Under the pieces are notes generated by a model. The model was not told where the DNA came from and searched no databases. It saw nothing but the letters and a program-made list of their open reading frames with translations. DNA of 9,938 nt, taken from contig CADFRV010000086.1 of the NCBI GenBank assembly GCA_902836725.1, positions 1 to 9,938 on the forward strand, written 5' to 3'. This document shows positions 1-7,527 of the stretch, piece by piece; within the stretch, counting starts at the first letter, position 1, and the number at the start of each line of letters is the position of its first letter. Source of the DNA: Muribaculaceae bacterium (GTDB lineage Bacteria; Bacteroidota; Bacteroidia; Bacteroidales; Muribaculaceae). The translations under genes and the position numbers were made by a program.

Positions 1-25
1 TGTCAGTGGACACAGCGCCTTTTTT
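1..25. terminator. Possible half of a bidirectional terminator, cut by the window edge
   Basis: On the plus strand a GC-containing arm (CAGCGCC, 12-18 or 19) runs directly into a six-T run at 20-25. This is how the right arm and U-tract of an intrinsic terminator look. Read on the minus strand it is an A-run followed by GGCGCTGTG, as at the start of a bidirectional terminator for the operon that ends at position 58. The matching arm would lie to the left of position 1 and cannot be seen. The only stem inside the window is a weak 4 bp one (TGTC 1-4 with GACA 9-12). The call is therefore an inference from one arm plus the T-run. Confidence 0.35.
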
Positions 26-57
26 ATAGGGATTTCCGCTGAGGGAAACTTGCGGGG

Positions 58-1731
58 TTATTTAAGGGCGGTTGAATAATCGACCTGCAGGTTGCCTTTC
101 TTCAGCGCTGCAGTCTTGGCAGCGGCTTCCTCGGGTGTCTCCTTTGTGGGGAGAACGAGTTTGGCAGGTGTCTTGAAGCGGGTGTTCTCAAACCAGGTCT
201 CATATTTGTCATTTATGCCGAGGATCGGGTGGGCGATGGTGATGACGCCATCCTCCATCTTGTCGTTCAAACCTTCTTCGATGATCTCTTCTTTCGAGAG
301 CGGTGTCGAAAGCATGAACTGGTAAGCATAGTCGGCGTTGACAGCCTCAATTACAGTAGACTCATCCTCGAATACGGTCTGCGGCTCGATGGTAACGAAG
401 TTGGGATCCTCACAGTTGATAACGAGGTTGTACTGAACATTCCAGGGCACTGCAAGATCTGAAGGCCATACACCGTAAGCGTAAGGACCGACGAGACGAT
501 AGATGCCGGGGTTCTCAACATGTTCTTCAACTTCCACCTCATATGTGAGGGCCTGGTAACGATAACGTTCAGCGATGAAACCGTCGGTATAAAGACCCAT
601 ACCGATAGATTCCCATTCGCTCGGAGCCCACGGGAAGATAAGTGTCCATCCCTTCGAGGGCCATACGCTGTCGACACCGGGGAGAAGCACACAGAGGTTT
701 GAAACGAATGAGATACGGCCGTTGGCATATGTACCTCCGCCTGCAAGCTGGTCGTAGGGGATTACATAACCTTCCCAGTCGAGATCCTGCTTAAGATTGT
801 TGTAGCTGTAGTTACATCCGATCTTGATTGTTCCATCAACGCCTGTGTAAAGCTCTATACCTGTATCATACATGAGCTGGCAATTGCCGCGTTTATCGGA
901 GAAGAATACCTCGGTAGGATTGCCTGCGTTAATATACAGGTAGTTGGGATCGTTCATGTCGAGCACGTATGTACCGTAACCGCAGTCGGCATACGGGCGG
1001 ATCAGACGGAAGAAATCCTTCTTGATCGGGTGTTTCTGACAGTTGACCTCGAACTCGATCTCACGGCTGTTCACAGACGGCGCGAGAATGGTGTAGTCGC
1101 GAAGCACTACGGGACCTTCTTCGATGGTTTCCCACGGGGTGAAGGCTACATCGTAATCAACCTTAGTAATGAAGTAGGGGCTTGCCTCACCGGCAGCAAC
1201 CACTCCAAAATCGTAGTTGAGCATCTGGGTAAGATTTGATACGCCACCAAAATAAAGCACGATATCATACTCGCCCTGACCTTCGGGGAAATCGACTGTC
1301 ACATCAGCAGTAAGGTTGGTGTCGGTTGTGCCGGTAAATTCACTGGTCGGAACAAAAACCTCCATTTCGCCTGTCGGCTGGTTCTCCTCGTCAAGGATAT
1401 CGGAAATTTTCTTTTCTCCCGCAGCTTCGTCAACTGCATCCTTGACTACGATCTTACCGATGGTGAAAAGGCCAGCTACTGATGAACCGTCTTCTGCCGA
1501 CAGTGTCATTGTAAGATGTCCCGGGGTATTATCGGAAGTATTCTGACGATAAACCTTGATGGGGAAATAAACCGCATCCTCCTCGAGATCGACCTGGCTT
1601 TCGTCATCCATGCTGAAATAAACAGGAGGAGTGTTTACTGGGTCAGCGGGTGTGTACTCCACATCATCGCTACAGGAAGTGAGCGCGAAACCTGCCACAC
1701 CGAGACCGAGAAATATTTTATTGAATTTCAT
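58..1731 (-). CDS. Surface-type lipoprotein of unknown function in the SusE/F position, with tandem repeated domains
   Basis: This 557-residue protein begins with a lipoprotein signal peptide: basic MKFNK, a hydrophobic core and the lipobox LTSC with lipid-bearing Cys20. SDD follows the Cys, similar to the acidic export signal that sends Bacteroidota lipoproteins to the cell surface. Residues about 34-178 look like an all-beta Calx-beta or Ig-like domain (PVYFS start, FPIKVYR strand, GEYDIVLYF end). Residues about 199-372 and 373-530 are two diverged copies of one domain, each with W-E-[TS]-I-x-x-G, then [FY]-R-L-[IV]-x-P-Y-A, then D-P-N. The tail (531-557) is rich in Ala and Lys. The start at 1731 gives the intact signal peptide and has a purine-rich AAAGGA about 10 nt upstream. 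It is the last gene of the SusC/SusD operon, where accessory ligand-binding lipoproteins usually lie. I see no catalytic motif. A binding role is inferred from position and architecture; the ligand is unknown. Confidence 0.88.
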   Translation of the reverse strand: MKFNKIFLGLGVAGFALTSCSDDVEYTPADPVNTPPVYFSMDDESQVDLEEDAVYFPIKVYRQNTSDNTPGHLTMTLSAEDGSSVAGLFTIGKIVVKDAVDEAAGEKKISDILDEENQPTGEMEVFVPTSEFTGTTDTNLTADVTVDFPEGQGEYDIVLYFGGVSNLTQMLNYDFGVVAAGEASPYFITKVDYDVAFTPWETIEEGPVVLRDYTILAPSVNSREIEFEVNCQKHPIKKDFFRLIRPYADCGYGTYVLDMNDPNYLYINAGNPTEVFFSDKRGNCQLMYDTGIELYTGVDGTIKIGCNYSYNNLKQDLDWEGYVIPYDQLAGGGTYANGRISFVSNLCVLLPGVDSVWPSKGWTLIFPWAPSEWESIGMGLYTDGFIAERYRYQALTYEVEVEEHVENPGIYRLVGPYAYGVWPSDLAVPWNVQYNLVINCEDPNFVTIEPQTVFEDESTVIEAVNADYAYQFMLSTPLSKEEIIEEGLNDKMEDGVITIAHPILGINDKYETWFENTRFKTPAKLVLPTKETPEEAAAKTAALKKGNLQVDYSTALK

Positions 1732-1757
1732 ATTATCTTTTTCCTTTGTGGTTGTTT

Positions 1758-1801
1758 GTCAGAACCGCACCGGGAACGCCGTGTTACCGGCGCGGTCTGA
1801 C
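1758..1801 (-). promoter_or_regulatory. Intercistronic stem-loop between the SusD-like gene and the downstream lipoprotein gene
   Basis: In the 97 nt gap, GTCAGAACCGCACCGG (1758-1773) is complementary to CCGGCGCGGTCTGAC (1787-1801). This gives about 14 base pairs with one bulged A and one A-C mismatch. A further AAC/GTT pairing is possible within the 13 nt loop. No U-run follows the stem in the operon transcript (next bases are AAACAACC), so it is not a typical intrinsic terminator. It ends about 26 nt before the next start codon. Stems in such positions can pause or partly terminate transcription, or protect upstream mRNA from 3' decay, so lower expression of the third gene relative to susCD is the likely effect. 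The structure is visible; the function is inferred. Confidence 0.6.
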
Positions 1802-1828
1802 TTTAGATTCTTGAATGGAAAAGCGGCA

Positions 1829-3529
1829 TTACTCGTAGTCGGGAACCGGGCGAGGCTGTACAGCTCCGTGTGTACCGTCGACGATGAGCGGGTTGCGCTG
1901 GATTTCAGACTGGGGAATATCATAGATACGCACAACGTCGTCGGCAGATACGTTGATGACGAAGTTGGTGGGGAAGCCACCGCCGCGACGGTCGATAGGT
2001 TTCTGCAGACGCTGGAGGTCGGCGTAGCTCAGACCTTCACCCCAGAGCTCCATACGGCGCTGATTCCAGACGATATCCTGGAACGACTTGAAGTCGGAAG
2101 GATTGCAGCTGAAAGAGGGGTTACGGTATGTTCTCACGAAGTCGACGAGCGTCTGACGGCCTGTTGCAAGGCTTGTGTAAGCCTCACCCTCGGCTTTGAT
2201 AAGATACATCTCCTCAATACGCACGAAAGGATTGTCGATGCAGCCCTGTGTGGAGGGAGCGTCTTCATAAGCGCCGAACTTGAGCTGTGCATAGGGAGGG
2301 AACTTTTCGTTGCCGACCTCGGCATAGCCGCTCTGGATAAATGTAGCGTAGCTTGTGGGAAGCGATGTGGGGGGATTGCCCGAACCGTCGAGCCACCATT
2401 TCTTACGCACGTCGCTTGAAGGGATGCTCTCATAGAGAGCTTTGTTGACACAACGGTATGTGCCGGCTCCGGCATAACCGTTGGTCTGGAAGCCTGTAAA
2501 GTGTGATGCCCAGCAGACAATGCCATTGTAACGGCTCTGCGAAGGATCGGCATACTGACCCCACATGATGTTTCTTGCGTCAGTGGCATTGAGGTCGTCG
2601 AATCCCGGAATAGCGGCGAGCTCTATCGACAGCGGCTCACGGTTGTCAGCCGTAGCAAGTTCTATAGCCTTTGTTGCGTCCTCGGCGGCGGCTGTATATT
2701 TGCAGCAGAAGAGGTTCGCACGGGCACGGAGAGCATATGCCACAGACTGGTTGATGAATGTGCGCTCTATGTTGGGAGTTGAAGCGTTGGCAGACTGACG
2801 TGTAACGCCTTCTTCCTCAGCCTTGTCGAGAAGCTCGATGGCAGTGGTGAGGTCGTCGTTGATCTGACGGTAAACCTCAGCTACAGTGGAACGCGCGAGT
2901 CCGTTCGCAGCCGCCTCGTCCATATTCTCGTCAGTAATGATAGGCACACAGAGAGCGGCGGGGTTGTTTGCGGGCCACTGGTCACGCGCGAGGTTGATGT
3001 CGCCTTCGTAGAATTTCTCATAACCGAAAGCATACATCTGTGCGAGATTGAAGTAGCAGTATGCACGGAACGCATAGCCCTGCGCACGGTAATAAAGGAT
3101 CTCGGCGTTGTCGGTATCGGGATCAGTACCGGCGAGCAAGGTATTGCAGGAACGGATGGTATAATAATTGTAATACCAGCAGATGAGGTTCATGAAATAT
3201 CGGCCGTTGAAGTCAGACATTTCAAGTGCCGGAGTATACCAGTTGTATCCTACATCTGCAGACGACATATCCAGACCACGGCTATCCTGGGCGAGCATAC
3301 TTGAGGTGATACCGTAGTCGATATGATTGTCGAACAGATCCATGAACATGTTGAGCTGTTGCGGAAGTGCGTTTGCAGCGGCAGAAGCCAACTCGGGATT
3401 CTGCGATACAATATCTTGCTTCTGATCCTCTGTCACGACCGACGTGTTGGGGAACTGGTCAAGGTCGTTACAGGCGGTAAAAAGCGAGCCCGCAGCGAGA
3501 AGAGACAGATATATTTTGGATTTTTTCAT
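1829..3529 (-). CDS. SusD/RagB-family outer-membrane nutrient-binding lipoprotein
   Basis: This 566-residue protein is the surface lid of the SusC-SusD complex; it binds ligand and closes over its transporter. It has a lipoprotein signal peptide (MKKSKIYLSLLAAG, lipobox FTAC, Cys20). The family's helical TPR-like core shows at about 149-170 (AQGYAFRAYCYFNLAQMYAF), 213-240 and 264-292. The C-terminal signatures are RIEEMYLIKAEGEAY (437-451) and RRMELWGEGLSYADLQRL (491-508), followed by the usual NPL...QPRP end. The open frame extends 19 codons further upstream to 3586, but that would overlap the SusC-like gene and bury the signal peptide, so the start is set at 3529. The start lies 34 nt after the SusC-like stop with no clear Shine-Dalgarno, as is common in this phylum. 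Length and motifs are normal for the family. Sequence alone does not show whether the ligand is a glycan or a peptide. Confidence 0.96.
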   Translation of the reverse strand: MKKSKIYLSLLAAGSLFTACNDLDQFPNTSVVTEDQKQDIVSQNPELASAAANALPQQLNMFMDLFDNHIDYGITSSMLAQDSRGLDMSSADVGYNWYTPALEMSDFNGRYFMNLICWYYNYYTIRSCNTLLAGTDPDTDNAEILYYRAQGYAFRAYCYFNLAQMYAFGYEKFYEGDINLARDQWPANNPAALCVPIITDENMDEAAANGLARSTVAEVYRQINDDLTTAIELLDKAEEEGVTRQSANASTPNIERTFINQSVAYALRARANLFCCKYTAAAEDATKAIELATADNREPLSIELAAIPGFDDLNATDARNIMWGQYADPSQSRYNGIVCWASHFTGFQTNGYAGAGTYRCVNKALYESIPSSDVRKKWWLDGSGNPPTSLPTSYATFIQSGYAEVGNEKFPPYAQLKFGAYEDAPSTQGCIDNPFVRIEEMYLIKAEGEAYTSLATGRQTLVDFVRTYRNPSFSCNPSDFKSFQDIVWNQRRMELWGEGLSYADLQRLQKPIDRRGGGFPTNFVINVSADDVVRIYDIPQSEIQRNPLIVDGTHGAVQPRPVPDYE

Positions 3530-3563
3530 TGTTTTGCTTAATTGCGGTTTCGTTGAATAAACA

Positions 3564-6500
3564 TTAGAATACCACGCGGATACCACCGGAGATGTTACGC
3601 ATCAGCGAGTAAGCGCCGTTGCTCATGGAGAGCATCGAGGTACGGGGGTCAAGACCCTTGCGTCGTGTCCAGATGGCCACGTTGTCGGCAGCGCCGTAGA
3701 TACGTACCGTCTCGAGGAAGAGTTTCTTGGTCCACTTCGAGGGGAGAGTGTATCCCAGAGTGATGTTGTTGAGCGAAAGGTAATTGCTGCTTACGAGGAA
3801 GAAGTCGCTCTCCTTGTCACCGAAGTCGTAGGTGTTCTGCGAGTTGAGCTGCGGGATATCGGTATTGCGGTTGGCGGGTGTCCACTGTTCGAGAGCGTCA
3901 ACGTGCCAGTTCTTACCGAGAGCCTGGGTTTTACCCGAGTGCATCAGTGAGGCGTAACCGTAGTCATACATCTTGCCGCCGAGCTGGAAGCCGAACTGTA
4001 CGGAAACGTCAAAGCCGTAAGCCTGGAGCGATGTTCCGAAACCGCCGTAGAATGTAGGCATTGTGTTGCCGGTCATCTTGCGGTCGGTATCATATGCTAT
4101 GTCATAGTTGTCTGTTTTGTATTCCACACCGTTGTCGTCAAGAGCCCAGTAGAGAGCGGCACCTGTCTCGGGATCCACACCTGCATATTCGGGGAGGTAG
4201 TAGTTGTAGACAGACTGTCCTTCACGCAGGATGCGGAGACCGGAGATGATCTCGCCCTTCACATCGGGGTGGAGTTTGATAATACGGTTCTTGAGCCATG
4301 TGCCGTTGAAGTTGATCTCCCATGTAAGGTTGCGTGTCACGATGGGACGGCCGGTAAGCTCGATCTCAATACCTGAGTTGCGGATAGAACCTACGTTCAT
4401 AGGAATCGAGCTGTAACCGTTCGTAGGAGCGACAGGCTTGTTGTAAAGCATGTCGGATGTCTGGCGGAGGAAGTAATCGAAGCTACCTGCGATACGATCC
4501 TGGAAGAAGCTGAAGTCCACACCGGCGTTCCATGCGTTAGAGGTCTCCCATGTGATATCGGGGTTACCTTTCTGTGCGAGGTTACCGTCTGCCCATGCGT
4601 CAGTTCCTTCGATCGAATAGATGTCCACATAGTAAGGTGTGTAGGCAAGACCGAGGTTATCGTTACCCTGCTGTCCGTAAGAAGCCTTCACCTTGAGAAG
4701 GTCGATCCATGTCACATCCTGGAGGAAGAGTTCTTTTGCAGCGTCCCAACCGAGTGAGAACGAGAAGAAGTTACCCCAGCGGTGATCGGGAGCGAATTTC
4801 GAAGATGCGTCGCGACGGTAAGATACCTCTGCGAAATACTTGCTGTCATAGTCGTAGTTGACACGTCCGAAGATACCACGTGTGGCATATCCTGTGGATC
4901 CGCCACCGGTCTGACGGCGGTCGTCGTTAAGTGTGTTGTTTACAGCCCAGCTGTTGGGGTTGTAGAGGTTATAGCCGAATCCGAAGAGCGATTCAACATT
5001 CTGTTCATAGCTCTCGTAACCAACCATGTATGATGTATGGTGGATGTCGGCGAAAGTCTTACGGTAGTTGGCGATAGCCTGGATATTCAGGCCGCGGAGA
5101 CGGTTTTGCTGCTGCTGTGCTGCACCGCCGAGCTGCGCTGTAGAACCATAGAAACGGTTGTGTACAGTATGATGACGTGTATTGTCAAGGAAGTAACCGA
5201 TTGTACCGGTCACATTCAGGTTCTCTATAGGAGTGATGGTTGCATACCACTTGGCATCCAGAACGTCCATGAGAGATTCCTGTTTGTCATATATGAAACC
5301 GGAAGTCGGGTTACCGCCGGCCATGTAGTTACGGTATGTTCCGAGGGCATATTTGCCGTCACCATAGTCATAGATCGGGTGACCGAGGTTGGCGTCATAC
5401 ATAATGTTACCCTTGGAATCGCGCAGATAGATCGGGTAAATCGGAGCCATATTGTCGATCATGGCGAATGCATTGCCTGACGAAATGGACTCACCGGCTT
5501 CCTGACCGGATGGAGACTGGCTGTTCACATAGTTATATGAGATAGATGTACCGAGCTTGAGCCATTTCTTTGCCTGGTATTCGGCGCCGATACGGCTTGA
5601 CAGACGCTGGTAACCGGAACCCTTGATGATACCTTCGTCGCTGAGGTAGCCCACGCTGCCGTAGAAGTTGAAACGGTCTGTACCACCAGTCACGCTAAGG
5701 TTGTATTCCTGACGGAGACCATGGATAAATGTCTCGTCATACCAGTCGTCGGGTGTGATATAGTTGCCGTTGGGAGTAACACGGCCGAGTGTGGCATTGG
5801 GGTTGAGCTTGCCGTTGAGACCGATAAGAAGCTGTCCTGCAGGCACATTCCAGATATTATACTGGCGTCCGAAAGCATCATTCAGAGCGGCATTAGCCAT
5901 CAGGCTTGAGTTGTAGTCGTCATAACCGTTGGTCTTGTAACCGTTGCGGAGTGCGCCGTAAGCGGTCTCATAATACATTTTGGGATCTTTGATCACATCG
6001 TATCCCTTGATCTGGCGTGTATTGGAACCCCAGCGGGCATCGAGGGTAATCTTAGCCTCACCCACTTTACCGCGCTTGGTGGTGATGAGGATCACACCGT
6101 TGGCACCGCGGGCACCGTAAAGAGCGGCAGCTGCGGCGTCCTTGAGGACAGTCATTGACTCGATATCCATTGTATTGATAGTGGCGATGTCGCCATCGAA
6201 AGGCATTCCGTCCACTACATAAAGAGGTGTGGCGCTGCCGAAGATGGTACCGATACCGCGGATGCGGACTGTCGGTGAAGAACCGGGCTGGCCATTAGAC
6301 TGTGTCACCTGCACACCGGCCATTGTACCGGAAAGAGCCGAAACAGCGTCGGTCACCATACGGCCTTCGATCTCATCAGCCTTGATAACAGATGCCGAAC
6401 CGGTATATGCCGATTTCTTGGCGGTACCGTAAGCCACGACCATAACCTCATCGAGGCTATTTTCATGTTCGGAAAGTTGAACAGTCATACCGTTCTTTAC

Positions 6501-6752
6501 GGGAACAGTCTGCGAGACCATACCCACATAAGAAACTACTACCTTATGCACATTGGCGGGGAGAGTCAGAGTAAACTTACCGTCAATGTCGGTGGCGGTT
6601 CCCTGACCGCCGCCGACGGGCATCACCGTCGCTCCGGGGAGAGGCTCACCGTCAAGGGCGGACACGACTGTTCCCGATATGTTCTGTGTCTGCGCCAACG
6701 CACAGATCACAGCCATAAGGACTGCCGTCAGTAATAGAAACAGCTTTTTCAT
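3564..6752 (-). CDS. SusC/RagA-family TonB-linked outer-membrane transporter
   Basis: This 1062-residue TonB-dependent transporter imports oligomeric nutrients across the outer membrane using energy from TonB-ExbBD. It has a Sec signal peptide (MKKLFLLLTAVLMAVICALA, cut before Gln21). A CarboxypepD_reg-like beta domain follows (about 25-93; GTVVSALDGEPLPGATV, DGKFTL). A TonB-box-like stretch, LDEVMVVAYG, lies at 100-109. The plug domain (about 113-229) carries VRIRGIG, PLYVVDGMP and LYGARGANGVILITTKRG. The rest is the beta barrel, with the family segment NPDITWETSNAWNAG near residues 733-748 and a terminal Phe that fits outer-membrane assembly. No STN/secretin-like signalling domain precedes the CarboxypepD domain, so direct signalling to an anti-sigma factor through this protein is unlikely. 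It is the first gene of the operon, translated from an AT-rich leader without a clear Shine-Dalgarno. The substrate cannot be assigned. Confidence 0.97.
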   Translation of the reverse strand: MKKLFLLLTAVLMAVICALAQTQNISGTVVSALDGEPLPGATVMPVGGGQGTATDIDGKFTLTLPANVHKVVVSYVGMVSQTVPVKNGMTVQLSEHENSLDEVMVVAYGTAKKSAYTGSASVIKADEIEGRMVTDAVSALSGTMAGVQVTQSNGQPGSSPTVRIRGIGTIFGSATPLYVVDGMPFDGDIATINTMDIESMTVLKDAAAAALYGARGANGVILITTKRGKVGEAKITLDARWGSNTRQIKGYDVIKDPKMYYETAYGALRNGYKTNGYDDYNSSLMANAALNDAFGRQYNIWNVPAGQLLIGLNGKLNPNATLGRVTPNGNYITPDDWYDETFIHGLRQEYNLSVTGGTDRFNFYGSVGYLSDEGIIKGSGYQRLSSRIGAEYQAKKWLKLGTSISYNYVNSQSPSGQEAGESISSGNAFAMIDNMAPIYPIYLRDSKGNIMYDANLGHPIYDYGDGKYALGTYRNYMAGGNPTSGFIYDKQESLMDVLDAKWYATITPIENLNVTGTIGYFLDNTRHHTVHNRFYGSTAQLGGAAQQQQNRLRGLNIQAIANYRKTFADIHHTSYMVGYESYEQNVESLFGFGYNLYNPNSWAVNNTLNDDRRQTGGGSTGYATRGIFGRVNYDYDSKYFAEVSYRRDASSKFAPDHRWGNFFSFSLGWDAAKELFLQDVTWIDLLKVKASYGQQGNDNLGLAYTPYYVDIYSIEGTDAWADGNLAQKGNPDITWETSNAWNAGVDFSFFQDRIAGSFDYFLRQTSDMLYNKPVAPTNGYSSIPMNVGSIRNSGIEIELTGRPIVTRNLTWEINFNGTWLKNRIIKLHPDVKGEIISGLRILREGQSVYNYYLPEYAGVDPETGAALYWALDDNGVEYKTDNYDIAYDTDRKMTGNTMPTFYGGFGTSLQAYGFDVSVQFGFQLGGKMYDYGYASLMHSGKTQALGKNWHVDALEQWTPANRNTDIPQLNSQNTYDFGDKESDFFLVSSNYLSLNNITLGYTLPSKWTKKLFLETVRIYGAADNVAIWTRRKGLDPRTSMLSMSNGAYSLMRNISGGIRVVF

Positions 6753-6840
6753 ACACTATAATTAATTAAACATAAAGAGTTAGATAATTCAACGATTGGA
6801 TTTCAAACACAAAAATTTTAATACAAACAGCACTTGATCG

Positions 6841-6945
6841 CAAGACCGGGACCGGATCTGCCAGTCATTTTTCGCACCAGGCTCCCGCCTGAAACGTGTT
6901 AAAATGCCAAGACAGACACGCCCACAAACATCTGTAAGGAGCGTG
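6841..6945 (-). promoter_or_regulatory. Structured 5' leader of the SusC-like operon: three successive stem-loops
   Basis: In transcript order there are three stems. The first pairs 6945-6938 with 6923-6917 (CACGC-T-CC with GGGCGTG, 7 pairs and one bulge). The second pairs 6891-6887 with 6882-6878 (CAGGC, loop GGGA, GCCTG). The third fills 6860-6841, where CAGA-T-CCG pairs with CGGTCT(T)G around a 4 nt loop and contains a tandem GACCGG on the plus strand. None is followed by a U-run, so none looks like an intrinsic terminator. About 88 nt of AT-rich, apparently unstructured leader then lead to the start codon. If the promoter at 6975-7005 is real, the leader is about 215 nt long, long enough for control by a small RNA or RNA-binding protein. 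I do not recognise a known riboswitch. The stems are visible; the regulatory role is inferred. Confidence 0.4.
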
Positions 6946-6974
6946 CTATTCCCGGTTTTGCCACATCATTTCCG

Positions 6975-7005
6975 CAAAGATAAGACAAAATGTCAAAAAA
7001 ATAAA
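6975..7005 (-). promoter_or_regulatory. Candidate Bacteroidota sigma-ABfr-type promoter of the SusC-like operon
   Basis: On the minus strand TATCTTTG (6982-6975) matches the Bacteroidota -7 consensus TAnnTTTG exactly. A TTTA at 7005-7002 lies 19 nt upstream and matches three of four bases of the -33 consensus TTTG. GACA-AAA-TGTC (6984-6994), a small inverted repeat between the two boxes, could be a regulator site. This is the only exact -7 match I found on this strand between the operon start and 7540. Transcription would start near 6968-6970. Confidence 0.5.
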
Positions 7006-7244
7006 CACTTATACAAAACTTTTGTTGGCTTTTAACGGGAAGATCGCGCATGTTGAAAAACATATTCCGACAACACAATTTTAAAACACACGCTATATCA
7101 GACTGTTATATCCACTCCGGCACAAAAGGGAATAAAGCCTCTGTGAAAGATTAAAAAAGAGTTAAAATTCCGGAACCGCCCATCGTGTATACAAAAATGT
7201 CTGCATTTACAGCCAAAATATCCACTAAATATCACAAACAAAAG

Positions 7245-7263
7245 CCATCTGCAAACCATCTGC
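7245..7263. promoter_or_regulatory. Paired direct repeat with an 11 bp period, possible regulator-binding site
   Basis: CCATCTGC occurs at 7245-7252 and again at 7256-7263, separated by AAA. The copies are identical and their centres are 11 bp apart, about one helical turn, so a dimeric regulator could contact both on one DNA face. The site is about 240 bp upstream of the candidate operon promoter and about 285 bp upstream of the protease promoter. I see no third copy nearby. Direct-repeat sites are typical of response regulators and AraC-type activators, including those controlling Bacteroidota nutrient operons. No regulator gene is in the window, so the binding protein is unknown. Confidence 0.35.
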
Positions 7264-7264
7264 C

Positions 7265-7285
7265 AGCGGCGCAAAGCGCTCCGCT
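7265..7285. repeat. Short inverted repeat next to the direct repeat pair
   Basis: AGCGG (7265-7269) pairs with CCGCT (7281-7285). Inside it CGC (7270-7272) pairs with GCG (7276-7278) around an AAA loop, with CT (7279-7280) bulged. This gives an 8 bp GC-rich stem in an otherwise AT-rich region, one base after the direct repeats. On the plus strand it is followed by TACATTTCG, not a clean T-run, so a terminator is not supported. It may be part of a composite binding site or a small RNA hairpin. Confidence 0.3.
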
Positions 7286-7527
7286 TACATTTCGTTATTA
7301 CGACATATCAAATACAGCAAAGTATCAACCGGAAAAATTAACATCTATTGAAAATTGCCCGATAAACCATGGCCGCCATATCTTTTTGGAAGAAGAGTCC
7401 GTGACTCCACCTCCTGAAGCCAACCGTGCACCCCGCGCCAGACATCCGCACACCTAGAAAACAGACCATGCGGAGCCAATGGTTAAAAAGTGCCAAAACA
7501 ATAAAATATCATCCGATCAATATCCAA

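Noticed and set aside
33..48. Small hairpin TTTCC/GGAAA just after the operon stop
   Set aside because: It has only 5 bp, mostly A-T, with a 6 nt loop and no U-tract, so it is too weak to call a terminator.
1631..2419. Long plus-strand open frame (262 codons) antisense to the SusD-like gene
   Set aside because: It lies wholly opposite well-supported genes, has no recognisable domain or signal, and its composition follows from the codon use of the opposite strand.
3530..3586. Upstream start for the SusD-like gene at 3586
   Set aside because: It would add 19 residues before a perfect lipoprotein signal peptide and overlap the end of the SusC-like gene. The start at 3529 fits the family.
5037..5480. 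Plus-strand open frame (147 codons) antisense to the SusC-like barrel
   Set aside because: It is a mirror frame of a strongly supported transporter gene, with no family features of its own.
6878..6891. Intrinsic terminator at the CAGGC/GCCTG hairpin
   Set aside because: No U-run follows the stem on either strand: the minus transcript continues GTGCGAAAAA and the plus strand AAACG.
7050..7063. ATGTT-GAAA-AACAT hairpin with a GNRA-type loop
   Set aside because: The stem is 5 bp and mostly A-T, and it lies outside either predicted transcript, so there is no support for function.
7185..7457. Plus-strand 90-codon frame in the intergenic region
   Set aside because: It has low-complexity, unstructured composition, no ribosome binding site or promoter box, and it runs through the direct repeat, stem-loop and palindromes.
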